Source: an uncultured Bacteroidota bacterium
GTDB lineage: Bacteria; Bacteroidota; Bacteroidia; Chitinophagales; Chitinophagaceae
Reading direction: 5' to 3'
DNA length: 21,612 nucleotides
Assembly (NCBI GenBank): GCA_903906615.1
Contig: CAIVKT010000623.1
Location: 1 to 21,612, forward strand
The position numbers and the translations under genes were made by a program. Positions 9,523 through 17,517 of the stretch are shown in pieces; position 1 is the stretch's first letter; each line of letters begins with the position of its first letter. The notes beneath the pieces are model-generated. The model had not been told where the DNA came from and did not search any database. It saw nothing but the letters and a program-made list of their open reading frames with translations.

Positions 9523-10151
9523 AAATGGCTCAACTTTATCAAGATGAATAGTTTGTGTTTAACATAGGCTCGCATCATGTTTGAGTGGTTGATCAGCGAT
9601 GCTGTTGAGTGGCGCATCTTAGACACTATAAAATTATTACTATTCTTACTCATGGCAAAATAAATCTTCATTAATACGCTACTGAAATCGAGCGTTTCAC
9701 CCCCAAATAACATTTGCATTAACATAACGTAAAATGGTGCATTATATTCTACTTCTGCGGATTAATGTTGGTGTAGTTGTTTCAGGCAATCCTCATTCGC
9801 TTTAAAGCTATGGCGGTAAAAAAAAACCGCCAGAGGAGTAACGTCGAAGGCACTAATACAAAGATCACCAGCACAAGCCTTTTGGCTAAAGCCGGACTTA
9901 TTCTTTACTCACCCCGGCCTGAAGGCATGGGCAACTGATGTTGCCTGGTAGCAGCATACTCTCTTTGTTACATAAGCATTCCCCCAACGTCATAATTAAG
10001 GATTTTTTTCGCGAAATAATCTCCCCTTTGTGGTTCACACTGTTCCTTAAGCCAGAGATTGCGCCTACCCCTTTCTCTCCCCATAGCTACCGGGAAGGCC
10101 TGCCCCAATGGGGAATTCCCATAGCGAGTATTGACCGGAACTTCCTAAAAG
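9523..10151. other. Intergenic region between the two large paralogues, no gene seen
   Basis: No convincing coding sequence on either strand. The part next to 9522 should hold the promoter of the 1542-aa gene. On the minus strand a TATTTTG sequence lies about 125-130 bp upstream of the start, but it is one base short of the TAnnTTTG consensus, so I do not call a promoter. The middle (about 9805-9950) has several short inverted repeats listed separately. Positions 10111-10120 are a 10-bp palindrome, GGGAATTCCC, of unknown meaning. The end adjoining the upstream gene's stop holds the hairpin listed as a terminator. Confidence 0.6.
9811..9946. repeat. Cluster of short inverted repeats, resembling a degraded REP-like intergenic element
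   Basis: Several hairpins sit in about 135 bp. TGGCGGT (9811-9817) pairs with ACCGCCA (9826-9832) across a loop of eight A. GGCT and AGCC around 9884-9893 form a small hairpin. GCCT-GA-AGGC spans 9917-9926, inside CCCCGGCCTGAAGGC. GGCAAC (9930-9935) pairs with GTTGCC (9940-9945) across TGAT. The phrases TTTGGCTAAAGCC and CCCCGGCCTGAAGGC resemble intergenic palindromic repeats I associate with this bacterial group, but the second half here lacks the matching CGGGG arm, so it would be a decayed copy. No function is claimed. Confidence 0.45.
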
Positions 10152-10181
10152 CGAACGTCCCGGGGAAGACCGGGACGTTCG
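10147..10181 (-). terminator. Hairpin terminator behind the 2177-aa gene
   Basis: CGAACGTCCCGG (10152-10163) and CCGGGACGTTCG (10170-10181) form a perfect 12-bp GC-rich stem with a 6-nt loop. It begins 21 bp beyond the stop codon of the 2177-aa gene. Read on the minus strand, the stem is followed by C and then four T (10147-10150), a short U-tract. This fits an intrinsic terminator that separates the 2177-aa gene from the 1542-aa gene. The short U-tract means termination may be incomplete. Confidence 0.6.
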
Positions 10182-10202
10182 TAGATTTTATCTGAACAAG
10201 TA

Positions 10203-13200
10203 TTACCTCAGCAGGGTTACGTTGCCCTGGTGGTGCTCTATTTGTCCGTCTTTGTAAGTAGCATCGATCATGTACACATACACGCCTTCGGGCTGTGGCA
10301 CGCCGTTGAATGAGCCGTCCCATCCGCGGCCGTCTGTGGCTGTGGTTTCGTACACCAACTGGCCCCAACGGTTGTAGATGTTCATCTTGAAGGTGGATAC
10401 CCCCTTAGTGAGCATCTGGCGCGGGAAGAAGAAGTCATTGGTTCCGTCATTGTTTGGCGAGAATACGTTAGGTATGTCCATGTAGCAATCTTTCTGCACC
10501 AGAACGGTATCAGAAGCAGAGCAGCCATTGATGGTTACTACCGCAGAGTAAGAGCCTGGTTTTACCACGTTTATGGATGGCGATGTTTCACCTGTGCTCC
10601 ATAGCCATGATGCTTTGGAATTGCTTTCATTTACCTCATCCACCAGTGTGAGGGCATTGCTGCCCGGACACATAGACAGATCGGGACCGAGATAGATGCT
10701 CGGATTGGCGAACACATTAACGCTGCGACTGATCGTCTTTTCAGGGCAAGACCTGTACTTAACATCCAGCGTCACGGTAAACGGAGTCTGCACATTCTCA
10801 TAAGAATGGATCACAGGGTTCACATTCACAATGGCATTGCCATCCCCGAATGCCCATGAGTACAACGTATCGCCAATGTTGGAGAATATACCGGTGAAGG
10901 TAATATCCTGGCCCTGGCACAGTACGCTGTCTGTAGCTGCTATGGATATGACACTATTGGAGTCAACAGAGATATACTGCACCGATGTATCGTAGCAAGG
11001 TATGTCTGTAACTGCTACCAGCGTTATTGCATACTTACCTGTATTGTTGTAGGTATGCGTAGGGTTGATAACAGGAGTAGTGTTGTTATCCCCGAATGAC
11101 CACAGGTAAGTAGGCGGCGCCCCTGAATAAGGATCGGCACCGGTAGACAAGTTGGTGAACGTAACCGGCACACCCTGGCATACATACGGCTCAGGAGTAT
11201 AGGTAAAGTTGGAATGCACAAAGTTGTTGAGCGTGAAGGTAGCCTTGGCGCTGTCATTACACTTTGTATTGGTGATGTACAATACCGCTGTTTCTGTATT
11301 GGCTATGGTATAGTCGTATACGTGCTGCGGGCTGGTAGCAAAGCTGGTAGCGCCATCGCCAAAGACCCAGAGGTAAGTAAGGTCTGATGCCGGCACAGAC
11401 AGGTTGGTAAATTGTACTGTATCGGCACGGCAACCGAAATGGAATGCTGTATCGAAAGCAGCCTTGATCGTTGGCGTATCCAGGGAATGCGGCGGCAGGC
11501 TGTCTATACATACACCTGCAGTATTCACTACTATATCTTTATAGGAGCCACTGCACAAGCCCGATATCACTACCATACTGTCTGAAGTCACGAAGTAAGA
11601 GGTCTGGTACCTCGGGCTACCCACGGGTGCAGCCAACTGGTAGGATATGGTATCGAGCTGACCCGGATGCAAGCCAAACAGTGTATCCACTCCATTACAG
11701 AACCCGCACTTCGTAGGATTGGTATAGCCAATAGCGCGGAAGACAAACGGCGGATTGACGAGGGTTGCGGTGACATTGTTGGTATGGCAATAACCTTCTA
11801 TGGCGTATATGCCCGTGTACGAACCTGCAAGCAGGTTCTTTATTGTATCGGTACCGACCGACGAGACTATGAACGGCTGCTCCGGTTGTAGCACACCCGC
11901 AGCTGTGAACACTGCCGTATCGGGGTTGCCTACAGTGAGGCCGTAAAGGATAATGTTACCATCCTTGGCGCCGCAATAAGTAGGGTTGATCGATGAAACC
12001 GTAATAGAGAACGTAGGTACCGGCACTATCAATGGAATGCTTTTGCTACACTGGCCACCTAAGGATGTAAAGATAGTTACGGAGTCCATACCCGGCGCCA
12101 ATGTATCAAGGAATGCAAGCGAGTCATTTGTAAATACCTGGAAAGTATCTATGATCCCAGTTGAACCCATATCCTTAGAGACCTTTACTGTCCATGGTTT
12201 GCCTGTGCCACCGGGGAAAATTTTCACAACCCCTTCAGTGGCACATGTGGCATTGGTCACTAATGAATCCCTGATGGTAGGCACCGGTAGAATGGTAACG
12301 GTGATGGCCGAAGTTTTAGCACCTACGAGCGGGCAGTTGTTATCCTGGTAGCTCACATAGAATGTATAAGTGCCGGGTGTAGCCGTAGCTGTATTGATGT
12401 TGAATACGCCATGCGGGAAAGGCGTATTGTTTGCGGTAACATTGAATGAAGAGCCAGGAGGCAGGCCGGTAGCTGTGATGGTGATGTCAGCAGTATCGCC
12501 GGGCTCAGAACCATCAAAGTAGAGGGCCATGATACCTGTATTGCCGCAAACGACGTATTGGGTACTATCGCCATTGAGCGTACCCGGACCTGTACCTACG
12601 GAATCCACGTGATCGCCAATTGGCGCCTGGGCCGAACAAGTCGTCAATACGAGGAAGGTCATTTCGCGCTGCATAGAACCCACCATAGCGGGCTTTACAA
12701 GGGCATCAGCCAGTATCTTACGTATGCGGTTATTGGCATTGTCGGTTAGGTATACATTGTGTGAAGGATCGGTAACCAGGAACAATGGCCTGTTCATTGT
12801 TGCCAGTACCGGATCGCCGCCATCGCCGGAAAAACTTGCTGCAGTAGTACCGGCAAGTGTATAGATATAACCCACAGGCGTTACTTCCCGTATAGCGTTA
12901 TTGCCCTTATCTGTGATCAGCACATTGCCATTCACATCTTTATACATATCCGTAGGCGAGCGAAGCTGTGCCGTGGTAGCCACCCTACCATCGCCGCTGA
13001 AGCCTACAGTAGAACCCGCAAAGGCATTCATAGTACCGGTGCCGGTATTGATATAGCGTATCTTGTTATTACCCGCATCTGCGATAAAAAGGAAGTTGGT
13101 GGTATTATCCCAAAAGAGGCCCCAGGGGTTATTCACCAGGGCAGAAGTAGCAGTACCCGGATCTACACTAGTACCGGCAACCCCTGTACCTGCGATAGTG

Positions 13201-16200
13201 GAGATAACATGCGGAATGGCAGCTGCGATCTTGCGGATGCGCTGGTTACCGTTATCAGAGAAGTATATATTTCCTGCAGCATCCGCAGCCACACCTATAG
13301 GGTGGCTCAATTCTGTTGGATGTATCTCGCGTATCTTATTGTTACCGTAATCGGTGATATATATATTTGAATTTGCATCCACATACACCGTATTAGGGTG
13401 GTTCACCTCGGCAGAAGTAGGCACGCTACCATCTCCCGAAGAGCCGGCTATACCTAAGCCTGCAATGGTAGAAATATACCCACAAGTGTTTACTTTACGG
13501 ATCAGTTCGTTTGTATTATCTGCGATGTATATATTACCAGCAGCATCGCCATATACACCCGTTGGAAACGATATACCTACTCCGGGAGATGTAGCTAAAG
13601 TGTAGTCGCCACCATATAAGGAAGTTCCATCTCCTGCAAAATCGGCAATTGTACCTCCGGCTATGTTTATTTTACGTACGCGGTTGTTGTTGGCATCTGC
13701 AATGTATAAGGAGTGGGTAGTCGTATTGAGGTAAAGCCCCGCAGGGTAATTGAATTTAGCCGTTGTGATGAGGCTGCCATCGCCTGCATAACCAGCAGTG
13801 CCATTGCCAGCATAGGCATATATGACTCCTGTAGCGAGGTTGAGTAAACGGATAGCGTTATTGCCTCCGTCGGCGATGTACAAAGTATCGTTGCCGGCGG
13901 TTATTGCCACGGCTGTAGGGTTGTTCAGCTCAGTAGGCGCTACCTTGCGGATGCGGCTGTTGTTGGGGTCTGATACCAACACATTGCCTGTAACATCCAC
14001 GCACAAGAAGGAAAGGCCGGTATTGAACCTTCCGGTGGTTGCAATAGGGTCCAGGCCATCTCCGCCATAACCCGGTGCACCGGTAGTATTGCCTGCGATA
14101 GTGTATATTTTCTGGCAAGGGTTTACTTCGCGTATCACATTGTTACCTGCATCACCCACATAAATGTTGCCTTGCGCATCAATTGCTACCCCGGTAGGGT
14201 TGCTGATCATTGCGCTCGCAGCAGCTGTGCCATCTGGCGAGAAGCCTGCTGTACCGGTACCCACTACCGTATTGATGATACCTGTAGTAAGGTCTACCTG
14301 GCGGATACGGTTGTTAGTGGCATCTGCTATATATACAAAGCCATCGCCGGTAGCCGAGTAGGCGAGACCGGCAGGATTGTTCAACTCAGCCCCTATGGCG
14401 GGTATACCATCTATGGTATAACCTGCAGTACCATTGCCTGCGATTGTGGTTATAGTGGGCGTACCGGTTGTAGTGATGAGGCGCACGCGCTGGTTATTCA
14501 CATCTGATACGTATATACCCGCGCCGCTTGGTATAGCCGTGATAGCAGTAGGATTGTCCAATTGTTTGGTACTGGCTGTGCCATCGCCATTGTAGCCTGC
14601 CACGCCTGTACCTGCTATAGTAGTGATGGTGCCTGTAGAGGCTATCTTGCGCACTACGTTATTGCCATTATCAGCAAAGTAAATGTTGCCAAAGTTATCT
14701 ACATCAATTCCCATAGGGCCGTTGAGGCGGGCCAGCGTAGCTGCCGCGCCATCGCCACTGTAACCAGCAACACCGGTAGCGCTGCCTGCTATAGTGGATA
14801 TAACACCCGCAGGGGTGATCATACGTATCGAATTATTGTCGTGATCGGCAAAGTATATATTGCCTGTAATAGCGCTTTTGCACACACCGCTCGGGTTATG
14901 TATATCTGCGCCGGTAGCAGCAGTGCCATCGCCTGTATAACCGTTGGTGCCGGTGCCGGCAATAGTGGTGAGTACACCGCCCACGGCAGCATTGCCATCC
15001 CCCTGGTAACCGCGGAAGCCGCCGACATTGCCGGCAATGGTAGATATGAGACCGGTGGTGAGGTTCACCTCGCGTATCACATTATTGCCTGAGTCGGCTA
15101 TGTACAGGCTGGTGCCATTGAGCGCCAGGCCTGCGGGGCCATTCAGCAGTGCGGCCACAGCCGCGCCGCCATCACCGCAATAGCCTGCAGTGCCTGTGCC
15201 TGCTATAGTGGAGATGATGCCGGCGGCGGTGATCTTGCGAACTACATTGTTGCCCGCATCAGAGAAATAAATGATGCCCGTAGGATCCATCACAAAGCCT
15301 TTTGGCCTTTTCATAGTGGCCAGTGTTTCAGATGCGCCATCGCCTGTATAGCCGGATGCGCCTGTACCTGCCATGGTATTAATATAACCTAGTGCAGCGA
15401 AGCCATCGCCCTTGAAGCCACCAACACCTGTATTGCTGCCTGCTACCGTGGAAATAATACCGCCTACAGCAGGAGCGATCATACGTATCGCATTGTTGCC
15501 ATAATCTGCAAATACCAGTGCCCCACCCGCAACAGCAGCATCATAAGTGATGCCCATAGGGCCGTTCAGCTCGGCTGAAGCAGCGAGGCCGCCATCGCCG
15601 CAATAATTGGCAGTACCGTCACCTGCAATGGTAGTGATGATACCGGAGGCATCGATCATACGAATGCGGTTATTGGCAGAATCGGAGAAATAAATAATAC
15701 CTGCCGGGTCTATGCACATACCGGTAGGGCCGTGCAGGCCCGCAGTGAGGGCAGGGCCACCATCGCCGCTGAAGGTAGGGGAGCCATTACCGGCTATGGT
15801 GGTTATCTCACCAATGGTGTCGTTGCGGTATTCATCTACATTATATACGACTACGGAACGTTGATATGTAGTAGCGTAAAAACAAAGCTGGCCGGTATTG
15901 CCATCAAAGGAAAATGTACCTGCAGTTACCGTCAATGGCGTGGCAGCGCTTACAGGCGTAGTAGGTGGCGTCCAGGCAGTACCGATGTAGGTGACAGGGC
16001 CACCCACAGCGCCACAAGCCGATGTACCCATAGTTGCCGCTATTAACGCAAACTGCAGGCTGTCGCCTGAAGGCTCCCCAATGGGGTTTACATCATAAAG
16101 ATCTACAGCGCCGGGGTTGTAGCAACTGGTGGTATTGGCACAAAAGAACGGCGTGGGCAATACAGTAAGAACCGGGCTGGAGTTGTGCTGCCGGGAATTG

Positions 16201-16736
16201 ACCAGGGCATAGTTATCGAGCGTATCTATCAACTGCATAGACCCAAGCGTACCAGGTGAAATGTTTGTTATAGCAGCCGCACGACCGGCACCTGCTCCCG
16301 GCCCATTGTTACTGGTATATACAAAGCGCCAGGTACGCGAGTAATAAGGTAGGGTGTATGTGCCGTGGTAATAAAATGCCTTAACACCCGGCGTCGTAAA
16401 ACCACTACCGTGGCATTGGGTACTCGCCGAATCGCGCGGGCATACCGGGGTTACTTCTTTAAATGAATCAATAAGACACGTAACTGTACCCACATTAGTG
16501 GCGGCATCAAAGATACACACCTGCGGCTGCGATGTAGGCAATGTACCGAACGCACTTGCGCTTGCAGGCCCGCAGTCGCCGTACAACACTACAGAGACGG
16601 TGTAAGTAAGCCCGCTCGTCCATTTGTAGGTAAGGTCGGCGCCCACAATGTGCGAGGCGCGTGAGCTGAGGCTGAGTAATACGAGGACGGCAGAAAACAG
16701 GAGGTTCCGCAGACAGGCTTGTAATGATCTTTTCAT
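10203..16736 (-). CDS. Giant surface protein with nested NHL beta-propeller array, PKD domains and T9SS type B sorting signal
   Basis: A 2177-aa protein. Residues 1-27 are a signal peptide ending SSRA before SHIVGADLTYKW, the same N-terminal domain as in the 1542-aa paralogue. That shared region runs to VVVYNVDEYRND (ending at Asp306) and resumes at MVGSMQREMTFLVL (Val1352); between them lie about 1045 residues of NHL-type repeats. Ig-like segments colinear with the paralogue follow, then two copies of the cysteine module (about residues 1572-1752). Three PKD domains come next (WVFGDGATS, WSFGDNNTT, WAFGDGNAI), then WLWSTGETS. A 91-residue gliding-motility-associated C-terminal domain begins DIPNVFSPNNDGTND. 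NHL propellers usually bind proteins, sugars or nucleic acids; outside the cell an adhesive or scaffolding role is likely, but no enzyme signature shows it. The start has the same CATTT-ATG-AAAAGA context as its paralogue. No T9SS machinery is in the window; secretion is inferred from the signals. Confidence 0.88.
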   Translation of the reverse strand: MKRSLQACLRNLLFSAVLVLLSLSSRASHIVGADLTYKWTSGLTYTVSVVLYGDCGPASASAFGTLPTSQPQVCIFDAATNVGTVTCLIDSFKEVTPVCPRDSASTQCHGSGFTTPGVKAFYYHGTYTLPYYSRTWRFVYTSNNGPGAGAGRAAAITNISPGTLGSMQLIDTLDNYALVNSRQHNSSPVLTVLPTPFFCANTTSCYNPGAVDLYDVNPIGEPSGDSLQFALIAATMGTSACGAVGGPVTYIGTAWTPPTTPVSAATPLTVTAGTFSFDGNTGQLCFYATTYQRSVVVYNVDEYRNDTIGEITTIAGNGSPTFSGDGGPALTAGLHGPTGMCIDPAGIIYFSDSANNRIRMIDASGIITTIAGDGTANYCGDGGLAASAELNGPMGITYDAAVAGGALVFADYGNNAIRMIAPAVGGIISTVAGSNTGVGGFKGDGFAALGYINTMAGTGASGYTGDGASETLATMKRPKGFVMDPTGIIYFSDAGNNVVRKITAAGIISTIAGTGTAGYCGDGGAAVAALLNGPAGLALNGTSLYIADSGNNVIREVNLTTGLISTIAGNVGGFRGYQGDGNAAVGGVLTTIAGTGTNGYTGDGTAATGADIHNPSGVCKSAITGNIYFADHDNNSIRMITPAGVISTIAGSATGVAGYSGDGAAATLARLNGPMGIDVDNFGNIYFADNGNNVVRKIASTGTITTIAGTGVAGYNGDGTASTKQLDNPTAITAIPSGAGIYVSDVNNQRVRLITTTGTPTITTIAGNGTAGYTIDGIPAIGAELNNPAGLAYSATGDGFVYIADATNNRIRQVDLTTGIINTVVGTGTAGFSPDGTAAASAMISNPTGVAIDAQGNIYVGDAGNNVIREVNPCQKIYTIAGNTTGAPGYGGDGLDPIATTGRFNTGLSFLCVDVTGNVLVSDPNNSRIRKVAPTELNNPTAVAITAGNDTLYIADGGNNAIRLLNLATGVIYAYAGNGTAGYAGDGSLITTAKFNYPAGLYLNTTTHSLYIADANNNRVRKINIAGGTIADFAGDGTSLYGGDYTLATSPGVGISFPTGVYGDAAGNIYIADNTNELIRKVNTCGYISTIAGLGIAGSSGDGSVPTSAEVNHPNTVYVDANSNIYITDYGNNKIREIHPTELSHPIGVAADAAGNIYFSDNGNQRIRKIAAAIPHVISTIAGTGVAGTSVDPGTATSALVNNPWGLFWDNTTNFLFIADAGNNKIRYINTGTGTMNAFAGSTVGFSGDGRVATTAQLRSPTDMYKDVNGNVLITDKGNNAIREVTPVGYIYTLAGTTAASFSGDGGDPVLATMNRPLFLVTDPSHNVYLTDNANNRIRKILADALVKPAMVGSMQREMTFLVLTTCSAQAPIGDHVDSVGTGPGTLNGDSTQYVVCGNTGIMALYFDGSEPGDTADITITATGLPPGSSFNVTANNTPFPHGVFNINTATATPGTYTFYVSYQDNNCPLVGAKTSAITVTILPVPTIRDSLVTNATCATEGVVKIFPGGTGKPWTVKVSKDMGSTGIIDTFQVFTNDSLAFLDTLAPGMDSVTIFTSLGGQCSKSIPLIVPVPTFSITVSSINPTYCGAKDGNIILYGLTVGNPDTAVFTAAGVLQPEQPFIVSSVGTDTIKNLLAGSYTGIYAIEGYCHTNNVTATLVNPPFVFRAIGYTNPTKCGFCNGVDTLFGLHPGQLDTISYQLAAPVGSPRYQTSYFVTSDSMVVISGLCSGSYKDIVVNTAGVCIDSLPPHSLDTPTIKAAFDTAFHFGCRADTVQFTNLSVPASDLTYLWVFGDGATSFATSPQHVYDYTIANTETAVLYITNTKCNDSAKATFTLNNFVHSNFTYTPEPYVCQGVPVTFTNLSTGADPYSGAPPTYLWSFGDNNTTPVINPTHTYNNTGKYAITLVAVTDIPCYDTSVQYISVDSNSVISIAATDSVLCQGQDITFTGIFSNIGDTLYSWAFGDGNAIVNVNPVIHSYENVQTPFTVTLDVKYRSCPEKTISRSVNVFANPSIYLGPDLSMCPGSNALTLVDEVNESNSKASWLWSTGETSPSINVVKPGSYSAVVTINGCSASDTVLVQKDCYMDIPNVFSPNNDGTNDFFFPRQMLTKGVSTFKMNIYNRWGQLVYETTATDGRGWDGSFNGVPQPEGVYVYMIDATYKDGQIEHHQGNVTLLR
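11480..12023 (-). repeat. Two copies of the 91-aa cysteine module in the 2177-aa protein
   Basis: Residues about 1572-1660 and 1661-1752 match the 91-aa modules of the neighbouring paralogue. The first has NPTYCGAKDGNIILYGL and the second NPTKCGFCNGVDTLFGLHPG. The first lacks the second and third cysteines (CGAKDG, LLAG); the second has all four. The first copy is 89 residues from Cys to Cys and so is not in the strict 91-residue register of the other protein. PTKCGFCNG also appears in the last unit of the 1542-aa protein, so last copy matches last copy. Confidence 0.85.
12684..15818 (-). repeat. NHL-type repeat array, eighteen blades, possibly three propellers
   Basis: Residues about 307-1351 are built from two alternating halves. 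Half A reads I(S/T)TIAGxGxxGYxGDG, with alanine-rich sequence up to LNxP. Half B reads GxxxDxxGNIYxADxxNNxIRxI. I count 18 of each. The mean unit is about 58 residues, longer than a minimal NHL repeat of about 40, because the IAG..GDG segment is extended. Alternation breaks at two A-A junctions (near 15355-15430 and 14930-15050) and two B-B junctions (near 13895-13980 and 13290-13365). Eighteen blades would fill three six-bladed propellers, which is inference from counting. The units resemble NHL and SMP-30-like sequences in other Bacteroidota surface proteins. Confidence 0.85.
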
Positions 16737-16992
16737 AAATGCACTTATAATAATGATGAGTGTAAATAAATAGCTACCAATATAAAACAGACAGTTAAAA
16801 CACGAATAATGGTTTGCTAAAAGTTAAAATAATTTAGCAAAGGGCTTTAAAATTATGTTTTTTGTGGTTATAAACAATAAAGTATGTGGAATTTTTTTTG
16901 TTTTTATTTTATTAATCTATTATTTATTTATAACTCCAAACGAATAGGGAACAGAAATATTAATTAGTGGTTAAAGGGCGATGTTATGTTTT
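16737..16992. other. AT-rich upstream region of the 2177-aa gene, no gene seen
   Basis: About 255 bp that is strikingly AT-rich compared with the genes on both sides, especially 16780-16960, which holds long T and A runs. It should contain the promoter and 5' leader of the minus-strand 2177-aa gene. Near 16779-16785 the minus strand reads TATATTG, one base short of the TAnnTTTG -7 element known from Bacteroidota, so I do not place a firm promoter. No ORF of note is present. Confidence 0.5.
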
Positions 16993-17244
16993 GCATCATT
17001 TCGGTGGGCGATGCCCACCGCTCCGGGATTTTGCCCCTTCAGGGCGTAACATCGCGCCACACACGCCACATACGCCCTGAAAGGGCATGGTCTCATAGAA
17101 TAGGGCATCGCCCTATTAACCGCCACATGCCACCCCTGATGAACAAAACCTTATCACGCCGATGAGCGATGCCCACGCATTATTTCGGTGGGCGATGCCC
17201 ACCGCTCCGGGATCTTGCCCTTTCAGGGCGTAATATCGCGCCAC
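16993..17244. repeat. Three copies of a two-hairpin intergenic repeat in +, -, + orientation
   Basis: Copy 1 (16993-17060) and copy 2 (17177-17244) are direct repeats 184 bp apart. They match at 64 of 68 positions, and all four differences are transitions. Each holds a perfect 8-bp hairpin CGGTGGGC-GAT-GCCCACCG (17002-17020 and 17186-17204), followed by a GCCC..CAGGGC hairpin. Between them, 17073-17117 is an inverted, diverged copy. It has CGCCCTGAAAGGGCA (17073-17087), the exact reverse complement of 17216-17230, followed by the hairpin AATAGGGC-ATC-GCCCTATT (17099-17117). A further CCCCTTCAGGGC lies at about 17269-17280. No coding capacity is seen. It looks like a REP/MITE-type dispersed intergenic element; mobility and function are unknown. 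Confidence 0.8.
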
Positions 17245-17311
17245 GCCACTACACCCCAGCGTCATCTTCCCCTTCAGGGCTGCTTATGAATACTTCTTCC
17301 CTTTCACACCC

Positions 17312-17319
17312 TATATTTG
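17312..17319 (+). promoter_or_regulatory. Putative Bacteroidota -7 promoter element
   Basis: TATATTTG matches the TAnnTTTG -7 consensus of the Bacteroidota housekeeping sigma factor. It lies 31 bp upstream of the ATG at 17350, leaving a short leader. No clear TTG -33 element is visible at the usual spacing. It would drive the 55-aa ORF, the YaiO-like barrel and the DUF4838 gene as one unit. Confidence 0.5.
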
Positions 17320-17349
17320 CATTACTTTCCACCTTTTAAAACCAAGCGT

Positions 17350-17517
17350 ATGGTACTCAAAGAATTCAGCATAACGGTGCCTGATAAAGGCCAGGTAAAT
17401 GTGTCTTTTTACCTGCACTTCGATACCCACACTGTGACGGTAGACCAACTGAAGATACGCGCAGATTATGATTGCGGACTGCCGCACCAGGCAAAGCTTG
17501 TGTTCGAAACCAGATAG
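17350..17517 (+). CDS. 55-aa ORF of unknown function in front of the YaiO-like barrel; possibly a remnant
   Basis: This ORF starts MVLKEFSITVPDKGQVNVSF and ends QAKLVFETR. It has no signal peptide and I recognise no domain. An upstream TTG at 17317 in the same frame overlaps the putative promoter element, so the ATG at 17350 is preferred. Its 3' end overlaps the next reading frame. Moving to the next frame near GAAACC (about 17505) would give LVFENQIGFSYLHTK, which runs smoothly into the barrel, so the two may be parts of one frameshifted gene. It could also be a short independent gene or chance ORF. Confidence 0.35.
   Translation: MVLKEFSITVPDKGQVNVSFYLHFDTHTVTVDQLKIRADYDCGLPHQAKLVFETR

Noticed and set aside
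9519..9725. Minus-strand 68-aa ORF whose stop overlaps the start codon of the 1542-aa gene (ATGA)
   Set aside because: The overlap is suggestive of translational coupling, but the peptide has no recognisable features, lies in the probable promoter/leader region, and no counterpart precedes the paralogue.
16993..17280. Insertion sequence remnant
   Set aside because: No transposase fragment, no terminal inverted repeats of IS type and no clear target duplication; the structure fits short palindromic intergenic repeats better.
17317..17349. TTG at 17317 as the start of the 55-aa ORF
   Set aside because: It overlaps the putative -7 promoter element, and a better ATG lies in the same frame at 17350.
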